NCBI RefSeq assembly: GCF_951801035.1
Contig: NZ_CATOKT010000008.1
Reading direction: 5' to 3' (one strand)
Origin: Adlercreutzia sp910585575
Lineage (GTDB): Bacteria; Actinomycetota; Coriobacteriia; Coriobacteriales; Eggerthellaceae
DNA length: 64,000 nt
A program made the translations under genes and the position numbers. Below are positions 62,092 through 64,000 of the stretch, one piece after another. The first letter of the stretch is position 1. Each line of letters begins with the position of its first letter. Below the pieces are notes generated by a model. That model saw only the letters and a program-made list of their open reading frames with translations, made no database searches and had not been told where the DNA came from.

Positions 62092-63765
62092 CTATCTTGC
62101 CTGCTCCTTCTTCCATACGGCGGCATAATCGGCCAGCATAGCGGTAATGTGGGTGCCAATTTGCTCATAGGCGTCGATGTCCAAATTGGCCAGCGAAACA
62201 CGTACCGACCAATCGGGAGCGTCGAAGCCGCCGCCGTCCATCACTACAATGCCCGTATCGTGAGCCAGACGCACCACGATATCGAGCGAGTTGTAGTTCT
62301 TCTTGAGCCACGCAGCAAAGTCTTCGCCGTACAGGCGCGTTGCCCACAGGCCCAAATCGATCACCGAGTAGTAGCCGGCGCGCAGAGGGTCGGGCTCCAA
62401 GTTGAAGCCGAGGCTCTTCCACAGGCACAGAAGGCGATCGCTGACCAGCTGCTGCATTTGGGTGCGGTACAAGCCGTCTTTGTCCATGAGCTCTTGCAGG
62501 GCGAACAGCGACATCTGCACCTGCTGCGGTGTGCCCAGCCCCGCCGTGCCGTTCAGGGCCACCAGACGCGAGTCGGCCACCATACGGTCGATGAAGCGCA
62601 CCTTCGCAATGTCGTCGGTAAGCGACTGGTAGCGTCCCACCAGGATCTGCTTCTTATCCTCGGGCAGCTGGTCAATAAGCTCATCGAACAGGTTATCGTG
62701 GGCCATGGCAATGGTGGCCAGGCGCCAACCGGTGGCCCCAAAGTATTTCGAGAAGGAATAGACGCAAGCCGTATTGCGCGGCAGATCGGCGAACACCGAC
62801 CGATAGTGGGGCACGAAGGTGCCGTACACGTCGTCGGTGATGATGAGCAGATTCGGATTGTGCTTCGTGACTATGTCGACCAGCTTCTGGCGCGAATGCT
62901 CGTCCATGGCGTAGGACGGCGGGTTCGAGGGGTTCACCAGACACAGCAGCTTGATGGAGGGGTCGGCCAGCTTCTCCAGCTCCTCATCAGGGTACTGCCA
63001 AGCGTGCAAGCCATCGTCAGTACGGGTGGAGGCGTTGATGTTCACCACGTCCAAATCGTAGTCGTTGAGATGGGGAATCTCCAAATACGGGGTGAAAATA
63101 GGCGTCATAAGCGCCATGCGGTCGCCGGGATTGACCAGGAAATTGCACTTCAGGCTGTAGAACAAGTAGCACATGGCCGCCGTGCCGCCTTCGGTGGCGA
63201 ACAAGTCCACCGGCTGGGAAGGCGCCTGGCCATCGCATACTGCGCCCACCAGGTAGCGGTTCACAATGGCCTCGGTATGAGCCAGAATACGGTCGGGCAT
63301 GGGATACTCGCAGCCCGCGATGCCCTGGGACCATTCCTGCACCAGGGAATCAGCATCGAACCCCTCCCCCACCAAGTAGTCATAGCCTTGCTGGAGGAAC
63401 TCCGCACCCGGTTCGCCATCGTGCGCCTTCAGAAACGCCACAAAGCGCTGGGCGCAGCCCTGCTGCTGCGGCAGGCCGGCCACGCCCAGGGGCAAGTTCA
63501 TGGATCGACGCGCCTCTTCGAGCGCAAAGGACCCCAACAGGAAGAACGCCTCGCGCGGACGGGTGGCAATCCAGTTGGGGTTGCCACGGCCGGCGTTGAG
63601 CAGGGTGCGGGCCGATTGCTTATCGCCCTCCTTGGCATAGGCCACGAGAAGGTTCTTCACCTCGAAGGGCGACATGCCGGCAACGGACTGCTCGAAGGCA
63701 TGCTCATCATTGGAAGCAATGGCCGCCTCGATGGCGGCGGCGTTATCAGAAGTTGACTGAGCCAT
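62092..63765 (-). CDS. aspD: Aspartate aminotransferase / aspartate 4-decarboxylase
   Basis: 557 residues from ATG 63765 (AAAGGGG upstream; the longer frame lacks a site). PLP-dependent fold-type I enzyme with SFSKYFGATGWRL placing the cofactor Lys at residue 340, plus LVNPSNPPSYAM and TDDVYGTFVP. The N-terminal extension with LNAGRGNPNWIATRPREAFF is characteristic of AspD, which converts aspartate to alanine plus CO2 and also transaminates. With an aspartate:alanine antiporter this yields proton-motive force; no antiporter gene is in the window. Confidence 0.9.
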   Translation of the reverse strand: MAQSTSDNAAAIEAAIASNDEHAFEQSVAGMSPFEVKNLLVAYAKEGDKQSARTLLNAGRGNPNWIATRPREAFFLLGSFALEEARRSMNLPLGVAGLPQQQGCAQRFVAFLKAHDGEPGAEFLQQGYDYLVGEGFDADSLVQEWSQGIAGCEYPMPDRILAHTEAIVNRYLVGAVCDGQAPSQPVDLFATEGGTAAMCYLFYSLKCNFLVNPGDRMALMTPIFTPYLEIPHLNDYDLDVVNINASTRTDDGLHAWQYPDEELEKLADPSIKLLCLVNPSNPPSYAMDEHSRQKLVDIVTKHNPNLLIITDDVYGTFVPHYRSVFADLPRNTACVYSFSKYFGATGWRLATIAMAHDNLFDELIDQLPEDKKQILVGRYQSLTDDIAKVRFIDRMVADSRLVALNGTAGLGTPQQVQMSLFALQELMDKDGLYRTQMQQLVSDRLLCLWKSLGFNLEPDPLRAGYYSVIDLGLWATRLYGEDFAAWLKKNYNSLDIVVRLAHDTGIVVMDGGGFDAPDWSVRVSLANLDIDAYEQIGTHITAMLADYAAVWKKEQAR

Positions 63766-63907
63766 AGAGGTTCCCCTTTCTGCGGGTTTTCCCTGATAGT
63801 AGGCTACCGACCGCCTTGCTGCCCGGCAGGGCGACCTCCTTGTCACGCACTCGTTGGCCGCGCGACGGAAAGCAACACGGCGTAACCTTTTTGGGGAAGA
63901 ATAGCGA

Positions 63908-63951
63908 CTCCGGCGACGAGGGCGGCCGCTCGGCCGCCCGATGAGCCGGAG
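63908..63951. terminator. Hairpin at right edge
   Basis: CTCCGGC/GCCGGAG encloses GGGCGGCC/GGCCGCCC. Likely the terminator of a minus-strand gene beyond the window. No gene is seen in 63766-64000. Confidence 0.5.
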
Positions 63952-64000
63952 CAAATCCAAGGGGATTCCCCTAATCTCTTATCGACCAAGAATCGAGACA

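Overview
The window looks like chromosomal DNA of a strictly anaerobic, high-GC actinomycete of the class Coriobacteriia, most likely family Eggerthellaceae. The grounds are the high GC content, the repeated DMSO-reductase-family operons, Tat-exported flavin and molybdopterin enzymes, several LuxR-type regulators with a polytopic membrane N-terminus, and a tannase-like lipoprotein. The genus cannot be fixed by eye. No tRNA, rRNA, CRISPR array, intact transposase or prophage was seen.

Positions 1-9.7 kb, housekeeping: a YgiQ-type radical SAM protein, a trigger-factor paralogue, an FtsX-type ABC permease with a long coiled coil plus its ATPase, and a glutamate-cysteine ligase. Positions 9.7-19.6 kb, a probable small regulon: a tannase-like lipoprotein, a zinc macrodomain hydrolase and a class-M sirtuin, a Tat flavoprotein, an MFS transporter, a LysR regulator, an NmrA-like NAD(P)-binding protein and an Rrf2 regulator. 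Six inverted repeats of the form TTGTAA-N9-TTACAA lie upstream of six of these genes and suggest one shared regulator.

Positions 19.6-58.8 kb hold four parallel respiratory modules. Each has a Tat-exported molybdopterin catalytic subunit (DmsA-like), a four-cluster ferredoxin (DmsB-like), a membrane anchor (DmsC-like), a TorD-type chaperone and its own polytopic LuxR regulator. Each is headed by an unrecognised acidic protein with one or two apparent winged-helix domains. Modules 2-4 also carry NapG- and NapH-like iron-sulphur proteins; module 1 does not. Enzymes of this architecture in gut Coriobacteriia reduce or dehydroxylate small molecules such as catechols or S/N-oxides, but the substrates here cannot be read from sequence. 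A non-coding stretch between modules 1 and 2 (27.5-27.85 kb) folds on paper into a nested RNA closed by a 10-bp terminal stem. An Rpn/PD-(D/E)XK gene lies between modules 2 and 3.

Positions 58.9-64 kb: a P1B-type metal ATPase with an unusual SCALK membrane motif, its small DUF6110/DUF1490-like partner, a divergent 26-residue membrane peptide, and an aspartate aminotransferase/4-decarboxylase. Functions are read from motifs; no database search was possible.
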